Positions 41,869 through 50,637 of a stretch of DNA of 64,000 nt are shown in pieces. Within the stretch, counting starts at the first letter, position 1; the number at the start of each line of letters is the position of its first letter. The position numbers and the translations under genes were made by a program. The notes beneath the pieces are model-generated. The model ran no database searches. It was not told the DNA's origin and worked only from the letters and a program-made list of their open reading frames with translations. Origin of the DNA: UQRS01 sp050946935 (lineage in GTDB: Bacteria; Bacillota; Clostridia; Oscillospirales; Acutalibacteraceae); the NCBI GenBank assembly GCA_050946935.1, contig JBMNVR010000002.1:175629-239628 (forward strand), in the 5' to 3' direction.

Positions 41869-42666
41869 TTAAAGTTCCGGCAGCCCCGGTGCGAGGCTTT
41901 CCCGCTTCCCATCGTCCACCAAAACACCGTCGCGGCCGGACCGTTTGGTGCGATACATAGCTTTGTCCGCCCTTTGAAACAAAAGGTCAAAGCTCTCCCC
42001 TCCGCCGGCCAGCGCTATGCCGATACTCAACGTAATTTGAAGCGTCTTTCCCCGGCAGATCAGCCGGTGCATTTTCTGTCGCAAAAGCTCGCATTTTTTC
42101 AAAACAGCTCCAATTTCTCCAAAATCCGGTAACAGCACCATAAATTCATCTCCGCCCCAGCGACCGGCAACTTCATCTTCACGGACAAAAATCTCCCGCA
42201 GGAGGATTCCGAACCTTTCCAAGACGCAGTCTCCCATCGCATGGCCATAGGTATCGTTGACCGATTTGAAATCATCTATATCAATCACCAAAAGAGCCAT
42301 CTGTTGCTCGGCGGGCGAGGCGGCCAGCCGCTCTTCCGCGAGATTGCGGCAGGCAATTGGATCCCATAACCCGGTCCGCGCGTCCCGGTCGATCAGAAAC
42401 TCTATCTCCCGGCGGCGATGCTTTTCCCGCCGGTATTTTATTATAAAAACCACCGCCAGCGCCAAAGCGAGCCCCAAAATCAATGATAGAATGATAATAG
42501 ACGGAGAAAAAGCGGCCTCCACCGATCCTCGCTGTCCCCCGCCGAACAGAGAGAGACCGAACCAAAGGCTGGGTGTTCCCCTTCTCCGCCTTACGAAACC
42601 AGTGAGCCGAACACGCCTGCCGACGCACCGCCTCCATATTTGATTCCAATATTCGGATGTTCCCAT
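41869..42666 (-). CDS. GGDEF-domain protein (putative diguanylate cyclase)
   Basis: Membrane-anchored putative cyclic-di-GMP synthase. From ATG 42666 (SD GGAGGT) the 265-residue protein has one transmembrane helix (SIIILSLILGLALALAVVFII, about residues 57-77) and a complete GGDEF domain (about 100-255) with RWGGDEFMVLLP intact, so catalysis is plausible. The allosteric I-site reads REDE where RxxD is usual, so product inhibition may be altered. Only a short basic segment precedes the membrane helix, with no recognisable sensor domain. Its promoter is at 42794-42822. Confidence 0.9.
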   Translation of the reverse strand: MGTSEYWNQIWRRCVGRRVRLTGFVRRRRGTPSLWFGLSLFGGGQRGSVEAAFSPSIIILSLILGLALALAVVFIIKYRREKHRRREIEFLIDRDARTGLWDPIACRNLAEERLAASPAEQQMALLVIDIDDFKSVNDTYGHAMGDCVLERFGILLREIFVREDEVAGRWGGDEFMVLLPDFGEIGAVLKKCELLRQKMHRLICRGKTLQITLSIGIALAGGGESFDLLFQRADKAMYRTKRSGRDGVLVDDGKRESLAPGLPEL

Positions 42667-42793
42667 GCATCTAACCTCCACAAACATTGCACGATACACT
42701 TGTTCTGCATATTTCTGACACAGCCCGTTCCAACTATCAATCAGACGCACAAAAACGTCATTTTCCCCTTCCGATCACGAAGAATTCATGGTT

Positions 42794-42822
42794 ATTCTAA
42801 CACATCCCGCAGTTTTTTGCAA
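42794..42822 (-). promoter_or_regulatory. Sigma-A promoter of the GGDEF gene
   Basis: On the minus strand TTGCAA (42822-42817), 17 bases, TAGAAT (42799-42794). Confidence 0.75.
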
Positions 42823-42907
42823 TACAAACGCAATGCATAAGATATAGATTATTTGCAATACTATTAAACTCAAAGCAGGAGGGAAAATAGATTAAGGATG
42901 AGATAAA

Positions 42908-43084
42908 ATGAAAAAATTCAAAATTCCAAGCACACCCCTCACGACCAACAAATGCATTCGATTCCCCAACGACGTTATCAACGAAGTAGAAAATGCAATT
43001 CAAGGAAAAGATTGCACCTTTACCGCCTTTGTAATTGAGGCCGTGCGTGTCGCGCTGGAAAATTTAAAAGAAGACGCAGAATAA
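42908..43084 (+). CDS. Small ribbon-helix-helix-like protein
   Basis: A 58-residue protein from ATG 42908 (AAGGATGAG upstream) to TAA at 43082-43084. After a short basic start it reads NKCIRFPNDVINEVENAIQ, a strand followed by a helix, then TFTAFVIEAVRVALENLKE, a second helix: the layout of a MetJ/Arc ribbon-helix-helix DNA-binding domain or of a small antitoxin. No toxin gene is adjacent. The 520 bases that follow (43085-43604) hold two hairpins and no gene I can support. Confidence 0.75.
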   Translation: MKKFKIPSTPLTTNKCIRFPNDVINEVENAIQGKDCTFTAFVIEAVRVALENLKEDAE

Positions 43085-43386
43085 TCCGGCCAAGGACATA
43101 ACACGACGATCCGCATCGCCTCTGTCCCGCACAGTCCGGGCTATACTGAACCGGCGGCACGCTCCGCAAAGCAATAAAAGCCCGGCCGCCAGATCAAAAA
43201 AAGCCATACAGGCTTAGCGACGGCCGAGTTTTTCCGCCGTGAATCTCGGCTGCCGCATCCCCGCACGGCGAGAGAAACAGCGCCGAAACCGTATTCACGC
43301 CCGGCTTGCGCCGGCGCGGGCGAAAACACTTTCGCAGCGATTCGCTGTCCGCCAACCTTGAGATTTCCGCAGCTCTCTGCACAAAC

Positions 43387-43429
43387 GCCGCATCTGCCAA
43401 ACAGCGTCTTTCCGTTTGGCAGATGCGGC
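43387..43429. other. 16-bp perfect hairpin in a gene-free gap
   Basis: GCCGCATCTGCCAAAC (43387-43402) pairs perfectly with GTTTGGCAGATGCGGC (43414-43429) over an 11-base loop; on the plus strand it is followed by TCCTTCTC. It may terminate the small ribbon-helix-helix transcript, but it lies 300 bases past that gene. Confidence 0.5.
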
Positions 43430-43463
43430 TCCTTCTCTTATATTTAAAGAAGAACAACGGCAA

Positions 43464-43512
43464 AAAAGGAACAGGCCGCCCCCATTTTTTTCGAGGACGC
43501 ACTGTTCCTTTT
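43464..43512 (-). terminator. Terminator of the MFS gene
   Basis: AAAAGGAACAG (43464-43474) and CTGTTCCTTTT (43502-43512) form an 11-bp stem; on the minus strand it is followed by TTTTTT, about 90 bases past the MFS stop. Confidence 0.75.
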
Positions 43513-43604
43513 GATAAATACGCATGTGTTAAACCCGGTAGAGATAAATCTCCCGGAAACGGTTAAATTTTCAACGATTACCCGCCGGCGAAGAAAAGCG
43601 CCTC

Positions 43605-44870
43605 CTATTGCTCCGGTTGTACGGCGCGCTGCTGCCGATCCTCTGTTTGCTCGGTCTTCCAAAAAAAGAATCCGCCGAGCAAAAACATCACTGACAGCGC
43701 ACCCACGCCCAGATTGACGCTGTCGGTCAGTTGCGTCACAGCCGACACAAGCGTGGTTCCCAGCAGCGAGGCCCCTTTGCCGCAGATGTCATATATTCCA
43801 AAGTATTCTCCCGAGCGTTCGGGCGGGATAATTTTGGCAAAGTACGAGCGGGAAAGGGACTGTATCGCCCCCTGAAACAACCCTACACAAACGGCGAGAA
43901 TCCAAAACTGATACTGTCGATGCAGCATGATCGCATAAACCGAAATGCAGAAATAGGCGCCGATGCAAACCAGAATCAGCCGGGCGGCCTTTACCTTCCT
44001 GGACAGGCGGCCGAACGCCAGCGCCGCCGGGAAAGCCACGACCTGGGTCACCAGCAGCGCCAGCAGCAGGCCGGTCGTATCCAACCCAAGCGCGGTACCG
44101 TAAGCAGTCGCCATATCAATGACGGTATACACACCGTCGATAAAAAAGAAAAAGGCTATCAGGAAAAGAAGAATTTTCTTCTCCCGCTTCAGTTCCCCAA
44201 AAATGTGTCCAAGACGCTTCAGACTGGAGGCAACCGGATGCGCCTGCGCCTCCATATAATATTTTTGCCGATACCCAAACAGCAGAGGCAAAGCCAGCGC
44301 GATCCACCACACCGCAATCAGAAAAAAGGCGATGCCCATGGCTACAGCCATACTCAAGCCCATCTGCTCATAAAACAGAACCAGCACCAAGCAAAGGATA
44401 AAAGGAATGCAACTGCCAATGTAGCCCCAGGCATATCCATGTGCGGACACCTCATCCATCCTGGCCTCTTCCGTCACATCAGTCAGCATGGAATCATACA
44501 CCACCAGGCTGAGGGAATATGCGGTCTTGGCCAACACAAAGAGCAGCAGGAACCACATCCAGGACTGAATAAATCCAAGCAGCACACAGCCGGCCGCGCC
44601 GAGCAAGAGGCATCCGAGAAAAATCTTTTTCTTCCATCCGCGCAGGTCAGAGGCGGTGCCCAGCGTCGGTCCCAAAACCGCTACCAAAGCGGTAGCCGCG
44701 GAAGTGGCGTAGCCCCAATACGCCAGATAATCCGTACCGGAAATTCCGGCGTTCGCCGCCAGAAAATTAAAATAAATGGGAAGAATCGTGGAAACAAGCA
44801 GGGTAAAAGCGGAATTTCCCACATCGTACAAAACCCATTTTTTCTCCAGCGCGGTCAGTTTAAGCTTCAT
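43605..44870 (-). CDS. MFS transporter, UMF1/Atg22-like
   Basis: Twelve-helix major facilitator of the UMF1 (vacuole effluxer Atg22-like) family. The 421 residues begin with ALEKKWVLYDVGNSAFTLLVSTILPIYF, the hallmark of the family, and contain YDSMLTDVTEEARMDEVSAHGYAWGYIG and FQGAIQSLSRSYFAKIIPPERSGEYFG. Substrates in bacteria are unknown; amino-acid or drug efflux has been proposed for relatives. It overlaps the upstream phospholipase-like gene by 11 bases, so the two are cotranscribed, and is followed by a terminator. Confidence 0.93.
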   Translation of the reverse strand: MKLKLTALEKKWVLYDVGNSAFTLLVSTILPIYFNFLAANAGISGTDYLAYWGYATSAATALVAVLGPTLGTASDLRGWKKKIFLGCLLLGAAGCVLLGFIQSWMWFLLLFVLAKTAYSLSLVVYDSMLTDVTEEARMDEVSAHGYAWGYIGSCIPFILCLVLVLFYEQMGLSMAVAMGIAFFLIAVWWIALALPLLFGYRQKYYMEAQAHPVASSLKRLGHIFGELKREKKILLFLIAFFFFIDGVYTVIDMATAYGTALGLDTTGLLLALLVTQVVAFPAALAFGRLSRKVKAARLILVCIGAYFCISVYAIMLHRQYQFWILAVCVGLFQGAIQSLSRSYFAKIIPPERSGEYFGIYDICGKGASLLGTTLVSAVTQLTDSVNLGVGALSVMFLLGGFFFWKTEQTEDRQQRAVQPEQ

Positions 44871-45723
44871 CGTTTTGTTCCTCCTCCGACGGATTTAGCG
44901 AGATCCGCCGCCAGTCCGGGCCGGCGGAAAAGGTCCTGGAAAACCATGGATCCAGCGCGACCCCGCCCTCCAGGTATTCCAGATAATTTTTGGTCAGTTT
45001 CAGGCATTGCCGCAGTGCCCGCTCCATCAGTCCGGCCAAGCGCAGGTTGCTGTCCGCGCAAAGCGGATGTGGCTGCCGGCCGACGAGCAGCCCATGCATC
45101 TCCTTATAATTCCCCGTCAGTTTCAAAATCAAGAGAATCATCCCGCGTTTCCAGCCCTGCGGTGCAACCAGCAAACCGTTGTACCGGATCATGGAACGCA
45201 GAGACCTAAAAACCTGTTTCGAACTTGCACCGTCAAAAAAGAGGGAAATCACAGCCGCCTTTTGAGCATCCGGACGAATATGACCGATTAACGACTGCCG
45301 AACCGGATCTTTGTTGTCCCGGATCAAAAGCGCGCGGTCAAATTCCACCTCTATTTCTGTATGGGAAAGGCCGCTGACATGGATTTTCTTCTCTATATAG
45401 CCGTGACAGGTGCTGTCCAGCACAAAATGGCAGAGAAACCCCAAAAGATAAGCCACTCCCTGCCTCTTGACGTTATCATCCTCCATCCCCCGTACCACAT
45501 CGGCTCCACGGTGAAAAAACTCTTCGGCCGGCCGCTCGTGCATGGAGAATCCAATCCGATTTACAGGATTGTCGGTCAGCGCCTTATAATAAAACAAGAT
45601 ATCCGGGCCGTGCAAGCCGATTTGAAACAGCTCCGGATTCTCCTCTGCCAGTTTGCGGACCGGTTCAGGATAACGCTGCAGAATCTCTCTGCCAAACACA
45701 TAGTGCGCATAGGTTGACGGCAT
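44860..45723 (-). CDS. Zinc-dependent phospholipase C-like protein
   Basis: A 287-residue cytoplasmic protein of the zinc-dependent phospholipase C family (alpha-toxin N-domain-like). Candidate metal-binding histidines and aspartates are seen in PSTYAHYVFG, GLHGPDILFYY and LLGFLCHFVLDSTCHGYI (HFxLD...H). There is no signal peptide, unlike secreted toxins; Clostridial gut species carry several such intracellular paralogues whose substrate is not known. Start ATG 45723 follows GGGGGGTC; the track-length start at 46002 adds 93 residues that are not protein-like. Confidence 0.88.
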   Translation of the reverse strand: MPSTYAHYVFGREILQRYPEPVRKLAEENPELFQIGLHGPDILFYYKALTDNPVNRIGFSMHERPAEEFFHRGADVVRGMEDDNVKRQGVAYLLGFLCHFVLDSTCHGYIEKKIHVSGLSHTEIEVEFDRALLIRDNKDPVRQSLIGHIRPDAQKAAVISLFFDGASSKQVFRSLRSMIRYNGLLVAPQGWKRGMILLILKLTGNYKEMHGLLVGRQPHPLCADSNLRLAGLMERALRQCLKLTKNYLEYLEGGVALDPWFSRTFSAGPDWRRISLNPSEEEQNDEA

Positions 45724-46202
45724 AATTCGACCCCCCTCTTTGTTTATAGAATAGTGTAGCCTTTGTAATCTTTCCATCCCGTTTTTGTAAAGGGCAGTTA
45801 TAAATCTGGTGAAGTTTGCAACTCGAAAGGTATGAAAAGCCTGCCGGATGGTTGAATTTCGTCGCATCACCAGGTGCAAAACAGCTCGGCTGCGGCTGAT
45901 CTGCCCTTTCTGTTCGGGCAATTTGACGGCTATTGTTTTCATTCTGCCGTCCGGTAAACATATATTTCCCCCTTTTTCAGAGAGAACCGCAAAAAGGAAC
46001 ACGCACGTTGCCGGCTTGATCGCCTAAAAAAGCGGGCGTTTTCGCCAGTTGGACGCCTCTTTTTGCGTTTTCCAGAAATTTCCGTTTCTTTGCTTGACTT
46101 GTCATCGCTGGATACTTATAATGAAAATAGCATAAAAACCCTCCTGGATTTCGGCTTGTTTTGTCCGATTGTTAAAATTTTGTCGAACAGCCGCTTCAAC
46201 GG

Positions 46203-46238
46203 TTGACAAAAGCGAAAGTGCGTGTTAAATTATTAACA
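46203..46238 (+). promoter_or_regulatory. adhE promoter with an overlapping Rex operator
   Basis: TTGACA (46203-46208), 17 bases, then an extended minus-10 TGnTAAATT (46223-46231). The palindrome TGTTAAATTATTAACA (46223-46238) matches the Rex consensus TTGTTAAnnnnTTAACAA at all fixed inner positions and covers the minus-10, so Rex would block polymerase when NADH is low. The rest of the 562-base gap 45724-46285 contains only weak hairpins. Confidence 0.85.
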
Positions 46239-46285
46239 AGCAAGAAGCCAAAGCCATGAAAATCTATCAGTTAGGAGAAGTTGAC

Positions 46286-48892
46286 ATGAAAGAAAAAACT
46301 TACCCGATTGTAGACAGTGTGGAAACACTGGAGGCCGCAATCACCCGTGTCCGCAAGGCGCAGGAAAAATTTGCGACCTACACGCAGAGCCAGGTTGACG
46401 AAATCTTCAAGGCCGCTGCAATCGCCGCCAACAAGCAGCGTATTCCGCTGGCCAAAATGGCGGTAGAAGAGACCGGCATGGGCATTGTGGAGGACAAGGT
46501 TATCAAGAACCACTACGCTGCCGAGTACATTTACAATGCTTACAAGAACACCAAAACCTGCGGCGTGGTGGAAGAGGACAAGGCCTACGGCACCAAAAAG
46601 GTTGCCGAGCCGATCGGCCTGATCGCGGCGGTCATCCCGACCACCAACCCGACCTCGACCGCGATTTTCAAAACCCTGATTTCCTTAAAGACCCGCAACG
46701 GCATCATCATCAGCCCCCATCCGCGCGCCAAGCTGTCGACCATCGCGGCGGCCAAGGTCGTGCTGGAGGCGGCGGTTGAAGCCGGCGCGCCGGAGGATAT
46801 CATCGGCTGGATCGATGTCCCGAGCCTCGACATGACCAACCTGATTATGAAGGAAGCCGACACCATTCTTGCGACCGGCGGCCCCGGCATGGTTAAGGCG
46901 GCCTACTCTTCGGGCAAACCGGCGCTGGGCGTCGGCGCAGGCAATACGCCGGCCATCATCGACGACACCGCCGACATTCTTCTTGCTGTCAACTCGATCA
47001 TCCACTCCAAAACTTTTGATAATGGCATGATCTGCGCTTCTGAGCAGTCGGTCATCGTGCTGGATAAAATCTACAACAAGGTTAAAAAAGAATTTGCCGA
47101 CCGCGGCTGCTATTTCCTGAAAAAGGACGAGCTGGACAAGGTTCGCAAAACCATTTTGATCAACGGCGCGCTGAACTCCAAGATCGTCGGACAGTCGGCC
47201 TTTAAGATTGCCGCGCTCGCCGGGGTCAAGGTGCCTGAAACGGCCAAGATCCTGATCGGTGAGGTCGAGAGCGTCGAACTGAGCGAGGAATTCGCACACG
47301 AGAAGCTTTCTCCCGTTCTGGCCATGTACAAGGCCAAAACCTTTGACGAGGCCATGGACAAGGCCGAGCACCTGATCGCCGACGGCGGTTACGGCCACAC
47401 CTCGAGCGTCTATCTCAACCCCGTGACCGAGACGGCCAAGCTCGACGAGTTCCAGGAGCGGATGAAGACCTGCCGGATCCTGGTCAACACCCCCTCCTCC
47501 CACGGCGGCATCGGCGACCTCTACAACTTCAAGCTGGCGCCCTCCCTGACCCTCGGCTGCGGCTCGTGGGGCGGCAACAGCGTCTCTGAAAACGTTGGGG
47601 TCAAGCACCTGCTCAATATCAAGACGGTTGCCGAGAGGAGAGAGAACATGCTGTGGTTCAGAGCGCCTGAAAAGGTGTATATCAAGAAAGGCTGTCTGCC
47701 TGTCGCTCTTGACGAGCTGGGCACGGTCATGCATAAGAAAAAGGCTTTCATCGTAACCGACTCCTTCCTGTACAACAACGGCTATACCAAGCCGATCACC
47801 AACAAGCTGGATGAACTGGGTATTCAGCACACCACCTTCTTTGATGTCGCACCCGACCCGACCCTGGCCTGCGCCAAGGCCGGCGCCGAGCAGATGCGCG
47901 CCTTCCAGCCGGATTGCATCATCGCCATCGGCGGCGGCTCGGCCATGGACGCCGGTAAGATCATGTGGGTGATGTACGAGCATCCGGAGGCCGACTTCAT
48001 GGATATGGCCATGCGGTTCATCGACATCCGCAAGCGCGTCTACGGTTTCCCGAAGATGGGCGAAAAGGCCTACTTCATCGCGGTGCCGACCTCGGCCGGC
48101 ACCGGGTCGGAGGTTACCCCCTTCGCTGTTATTACCGATGAAAAGAGCGGCGTAAAATACCCGCTGGCCGACTATGAGCTGCTGCCCAAGATGGCGATTG
48201 TCGACGCCGACATGATGATGAACGCACCAAAGGGCCTGACCTCCGCTTCGGGTATCGACGCGGTAACCCACGCGCTGGAGGCTTACGCCGCTATGCTGGC
48301 TACCGATTACACCGACGGTCTGGCGCTGCGTTCACTCAAAATGATCTTTGAGTATCTGCCGCGCGCTTACGACAACGGCCCGAACGATCCCGTCGCGCGT
48401 GAGAAAATGGCCAATGCCGCCACCATGGCCGGTATGGCCTTCGCGAACGCTTTCCTCGGCGTCTGCCATTCGATGGCTCATAAGCTGGGCGCCTTCCATC
48501 ATCTGCCGCATGGCATTGCCAACGCGCTGATGATCGACCATGTCCTCCGCTTCAACGCGTCTGAGACTCCGGCCAAGATGGGTACCTTCTCCCAGTATGA
48601 TCATCCGCACACCCTGGCCCGCTATGCCGAGGTTGCCGATTATCTCGGCATCAAAGGCAAGACGGACGAGGAAAAGCTGGAGAACCTGATCGCCGCAATC
48701 GACGAGCTGAAGAAGAAAGTCGGTATTAAAGAAACCATTAAGGACTACGGCGTGGATGAGAAATACTTCCTCGACACGCTGGACGATATGGTTGAGCAGG
48801 CATTCGACGACCAGTGCACGGGTGCGAATCCGAGATATCCTCTGATGAGCGAGATCAAAGAGATGTACCTCAAGGCCTACTACGGCAAATAA
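46286..48892 (+). CDS. adhE: Bifunctional acetaldehyde/alcohol dehydrogenase
   Basis: Fermentative enzyme that reduces acetyl-CoA to acetaldehyde and then to ethanol with NADH. The 868-residue protein has an N-terminal CoA-acylating aldehyde dehydrogenase (about 1-440) with the catalytic cysteine in DNGMICASEQS, and a C-terminal iron-dependent alcohol dehydrogenase (about 450-868) with GIDAVTHALEAY and the iron-binding HSMAHKLGAFHHLPHG. Start ATG 46286 follows AGGAG; the track-length start 30 bases upstream lacks a site. AdhE of this kind forms spirosome filaments. Expression is probably NADH-responsive through Rex. It is followed by a kinase gene after 14 bases. Confidence 0.98.
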   Translation: MKEKTYPIVDSVETLEAAITRVRKAQEKFATYTQSQVDEIFKAAAIAANKQRIPLAKMAVEETGMGIVEDKVIKNHYAAEYIYNAYKNTKTCGVVEEDKAYGTKKVAEPIGLIAAVIPTTNPTSTAIFKTLISLKTRNGIIISPHPRAKLSTIAAAKVVLEAAVEAGAPEDIIGWIDVPSLDMTNLIMKEADTILATGGPGMVKAAYSSGKPALGVGAGNTPAIIDDTADILLAVNSIIHSKTFDNGMICASEQSVIVLDKIYNKVKKEFADRGCYFLKKDELDKVRKTILINGALNSKIVGQSAFKIAALAGVKVPETAKILIGEVESVELSEEFAHEKLSPVLAMYKAKTFDEAMDKAEHLIADGGYGHTSSVYLNPVTETAKLDEFQERMKTCRILVNTPSSHGGIGDLYNFKLAPSLTLGCGSWGGNSVSENVGVKHLLNIKTVAERRENMLWFRAPEKVYIKKGCLPVALDELGTVMHKKKAFIVTDSFLYNNGYTKPITNKLDELGIQHTTFFDVAPDPTLACAKAGAEQMRAFQPDCIIAIGGGSAMDAGKIMWVMYEHPEADFMDMAMRFIDIRKRVYGFPKMGEKAYFIAVPTSAGTGSEVTPFAVITDEKSGVKYPLADYELLPKMAIVDADMMMNAPKGLTSASGIDAVTHALEAYAAMLATDYTDGLALRSLKMIFEYLPRAYDNGPNDPVAREKMANAATMAGMAFANAFLGVCHSMAHKLGAFHHLPHGIANALMIDHVLRFNASETPAKMGTFSQYDHPHTLARYAEVADYLGIKGKTDEEKLENLIAAIDELKKKVGIKETIKDYGVDEKYFLDTLDDMVEQAFDDQCTGANPRYPLMSEIKEMYLKAYYGK

Positions 48893-48906
48893 GGAGGAGG
48901 ATTTTC

Positions 48907-49656
48907 ATGAAACTCGATAAAGTAATTGCGGTTCGCAACGATAAAACCATTTATCGCGACGGCGACAAGGTCATCAAGGTTTTCAACGAAGGCTACTCCA
49001 AGGCGGATATTCTCAACGAGGCCCTCAATCAGGCCCGTGTGGAGGAAACCGGCCTGAACATTCCCAAGCTGGAAGAGGTCACCAAGATCGACGGCAAGTG
49101 GGCGATCATCATCGACTACGTTCCGGGCAAGACCCTTGCCCGCTTGATGGAGGAAAACCCGGACAAGATGGATGAATATCTTGAGCGATTTGTCGACCTT
49201 CAACTGGAGGTGCAGTCCAAGCGCGCTCCGCTGCTCAACAAGCTGAAAGACAAGATGGCCCGCAAGATCAGTGAGACCGACCTGGACGCAACCACCCGAT
49301 ATGATCTCCATACCCGGCTGGAATCGATGCCCAAGCACAACAAGGTCTGTCACGGCGATTTCAACCCGAGCAACATCATCATCAGCGATAGCGGTACGGC
49401 GCATATCCTCGACTGGTCGCACGCGACGCAGGGAAACGCCTCGGCCGACGCGGCGCGCACCTATCTTCTGTTCTGCCTGTCGGGCGACAACGATCTGGCT
49501 GAGAAATACATGAACCTCTTCTGCAAGAAGAGCGACACCGCCAAACAGTATGTGCAGCAGTGGCTGCCGATCGTCGCCGCTTCGCAGTCGGTCAAGGGCA
49601 AGCCGGAGGAGCGGGATTTCCTGCTGAAATGGGTCGACGTGGTCGATTACGAATAA
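48907..49656 (+). CDS. APH-type phosphotransferase/kinase
   Basis: A 249-residue protein of the aminoglycoside phosphotransferase/choline kinase fold. Visible elements are the N-lobe lysine in GDKVIKVF, the catalytic loop CHGDFNPSNII (HGDxxxxN) and the metal-binding HILDWSHA (DxD-like). It starts 14 bases after adhE with GGAGGAGG, and both end at the strong terminator 49704-49753, so it is cotranscribed with adhE. Such kinases phosphorylate small alcohols, sugars or antibiotics; a metabolic role linked to fermentation is inferred, resistance is not indicated. Confidence 0.88.
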   Translation: MKLDKVIAVRNDKTIYRDGDKVIKVFNEGYSKADILNEALNQARVEETGLNIPKLEEVTKIDGKWAIIIDYVPGKTLARLMEENPDKMDEYLERFVDLQLEVQSKRAPLLNKLKDKMARKISETDLDATTRYDLHTRLESMPKHNKVCHGDFNPSNIIISDSGTAHILDWSHATQGNASADAARTYLLFCLSGDNDLAEKYMNLFCKKSDTAKQYVQQWLPIVAASQSVKGKPEERDFLLKWVDVVDYE

Positions 49657-49703
49657 AGTGCTCCCTTGTTTTCCGCTTGACTCAAACCATCAAAACAAAT
49701 CTG

Positions 49704-49753
49704 AACGCAAAAACGGCCCCGGATCTTGGACGATCCGGGGCCGTTTTTGCGTT
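49704..49753 (+). terminator. Terminator of the adhE operon
   Basis: A 22-bp perfect stem whose left arm (49704-49725) ends in ACGGCCCCGGATC and whose right arm (49732-49753) begins GATCCGGGGCCG, with A- and T-runs at its ends, sits 48 bases past the kinase stop. Confidence 0.95.
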
Positions 49754-49785
49754 CGGCATAGTTAAAAAACGGCGTCTGCACAGCC

Positions 49786-49823
49786 AAAGCGGCCGACCCG
49801 GTATGTTTCCGGCCGGCCGCTTT
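49786..49823. terminator. Second hairpin between the adhE operon and mscL
   Basis: AAAGCGGCCG (49786-49795) pairs with CGGCCGCTTT (49814-49823); on the plus strand T-rich sequence follows. It may be a backup stop or serve the convergent mscL. Confidence 0.6.
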
Positions 49824-49904
49824 TCACTTTTTCAACATTTCGCACACCTGTCGCAAAAGCCCACGCCACAGTCTGCCAATACCGGAGCAACCGACTGCAA
49901 AGAT

Positions 49905-50390
49905 TTATTCCGCAGCCGCCTCAGTCTCCAGCGCCGAGGTGCAGTGGGCACATCGGGTGGCTTTCGCCGGCACCTCAGACAAACAGTAAGGGCAAACCTT
50001 CACGGTTGGGGCGGCAGGTGCCTCTTCCTTTTTATGTACGGTTCGCTCGGCCAGCGCGTTCATCCCCTTGACCAGCAGAAAAATGACCGCCGCCATCAGC
50101 AAAAAGTTGATGACCACAGTAATAAAGGTGCCGTAATTCAGGGTTGCGGCGCCGGCCGTCTTCGCCTCAGTCAGAGAGGCGTATTTGCCGCCGTCCAGCG
50201 CAATAAACCAGTTGTTGAAATCAATACCTCCGGTAATCAGCGTAATGACTGGCATCACAACGTCGTCAACCAACGATGTAATAATTTTCTGAAACGCACC
50301 GCCGATAATGACACCAACAGCCATGTCGATCACGTTGCCCCGCATGATGAACGTCTTAAACTCGCCAAGGATTCCTTTTCCTTTTGCCAT
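49905..50390 (-). CDS. mscL: Large-conductance mechanosensitive channel with C-terminal zinc ribbon
   Basis: Membrane pressure valve that opens under osmotic downshock. The 161-residue protein starts MAKGKGILGEFKTFIMRGNVIDMAVGVIIGGAFQKIITSLVDDVVMP, with the MscL gate helix and the second transmembrane helix (NYGTFITVVINFLLMAAVIFLLVKGMN). After the usual MscL end it carries a further 45 residues with CPYC...CAHC, a zinc-ribbon-like tail. Start ATG 50390 follows GGAAGGG; ATG 50399 is possible. Promoter at 50498-50526. Confidence 0.95.
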   Translation of the reverse strand: MAKGKGILGEFKTFIMRGNVIDMAVGVIIGGAFQKIITSLVDDVVMPVITLITGGIDFNNWFIALDGGKYASLTEAKTAGAATLNYGTFITVVINFLLMAAVIFLLVKGMNALAERTVHKKEEAPAAPTVKVCPYCLSEVPAKATRCAHCTSALETEAAAE

Positions 50391-50497
50391 GCTGCTCATC
50401 CCTTCCTTTTTTGACGTGGGAATCTGCTTCCCGGCAATCAAACGGATACATTTTTGCCGAAAAAGCAAACGCCTCCGCATTTATTTTTCCGTTTCAT

Positions 50498-50526
50498 ATT
50501 GTAAAACACCGACGCGAAAATTGCAA
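50498..50526 (-). promoter_or_regulatory. Sigma-A promoter of mscL
   Basis: On the minus strand TTGCAA (50526-50521), 17 bases, TACAAT (50503-50498), 108 bases upstream of the start codon. Confidence 0.7.
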
Positions 50527-50637
50527 GCATCCGTCGTATTTTTAAACTCCTTCCGCCGAACCGAGCTTAAAAAGGTAAAAGATTTTGCCGTTGCAGCCCC
50601 GGCCGCCTTTTTTACAGCAGGACGACCGACTGTAAAA

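Noticed and set aside
42281..42670. A second frame starting at the ATG four bases before the GGDEF start
   Set aside because: It shares the same ribosome site but gives a composition unlike a protein family, while the GGDEF frame carries a complete catalytic domain.
45724..46002. N-terminal extension of the phospholipase-like protein
   Set aside because: The extra 93 residues are not family-like and there is a good ribosome site at the internal ATG 45723.
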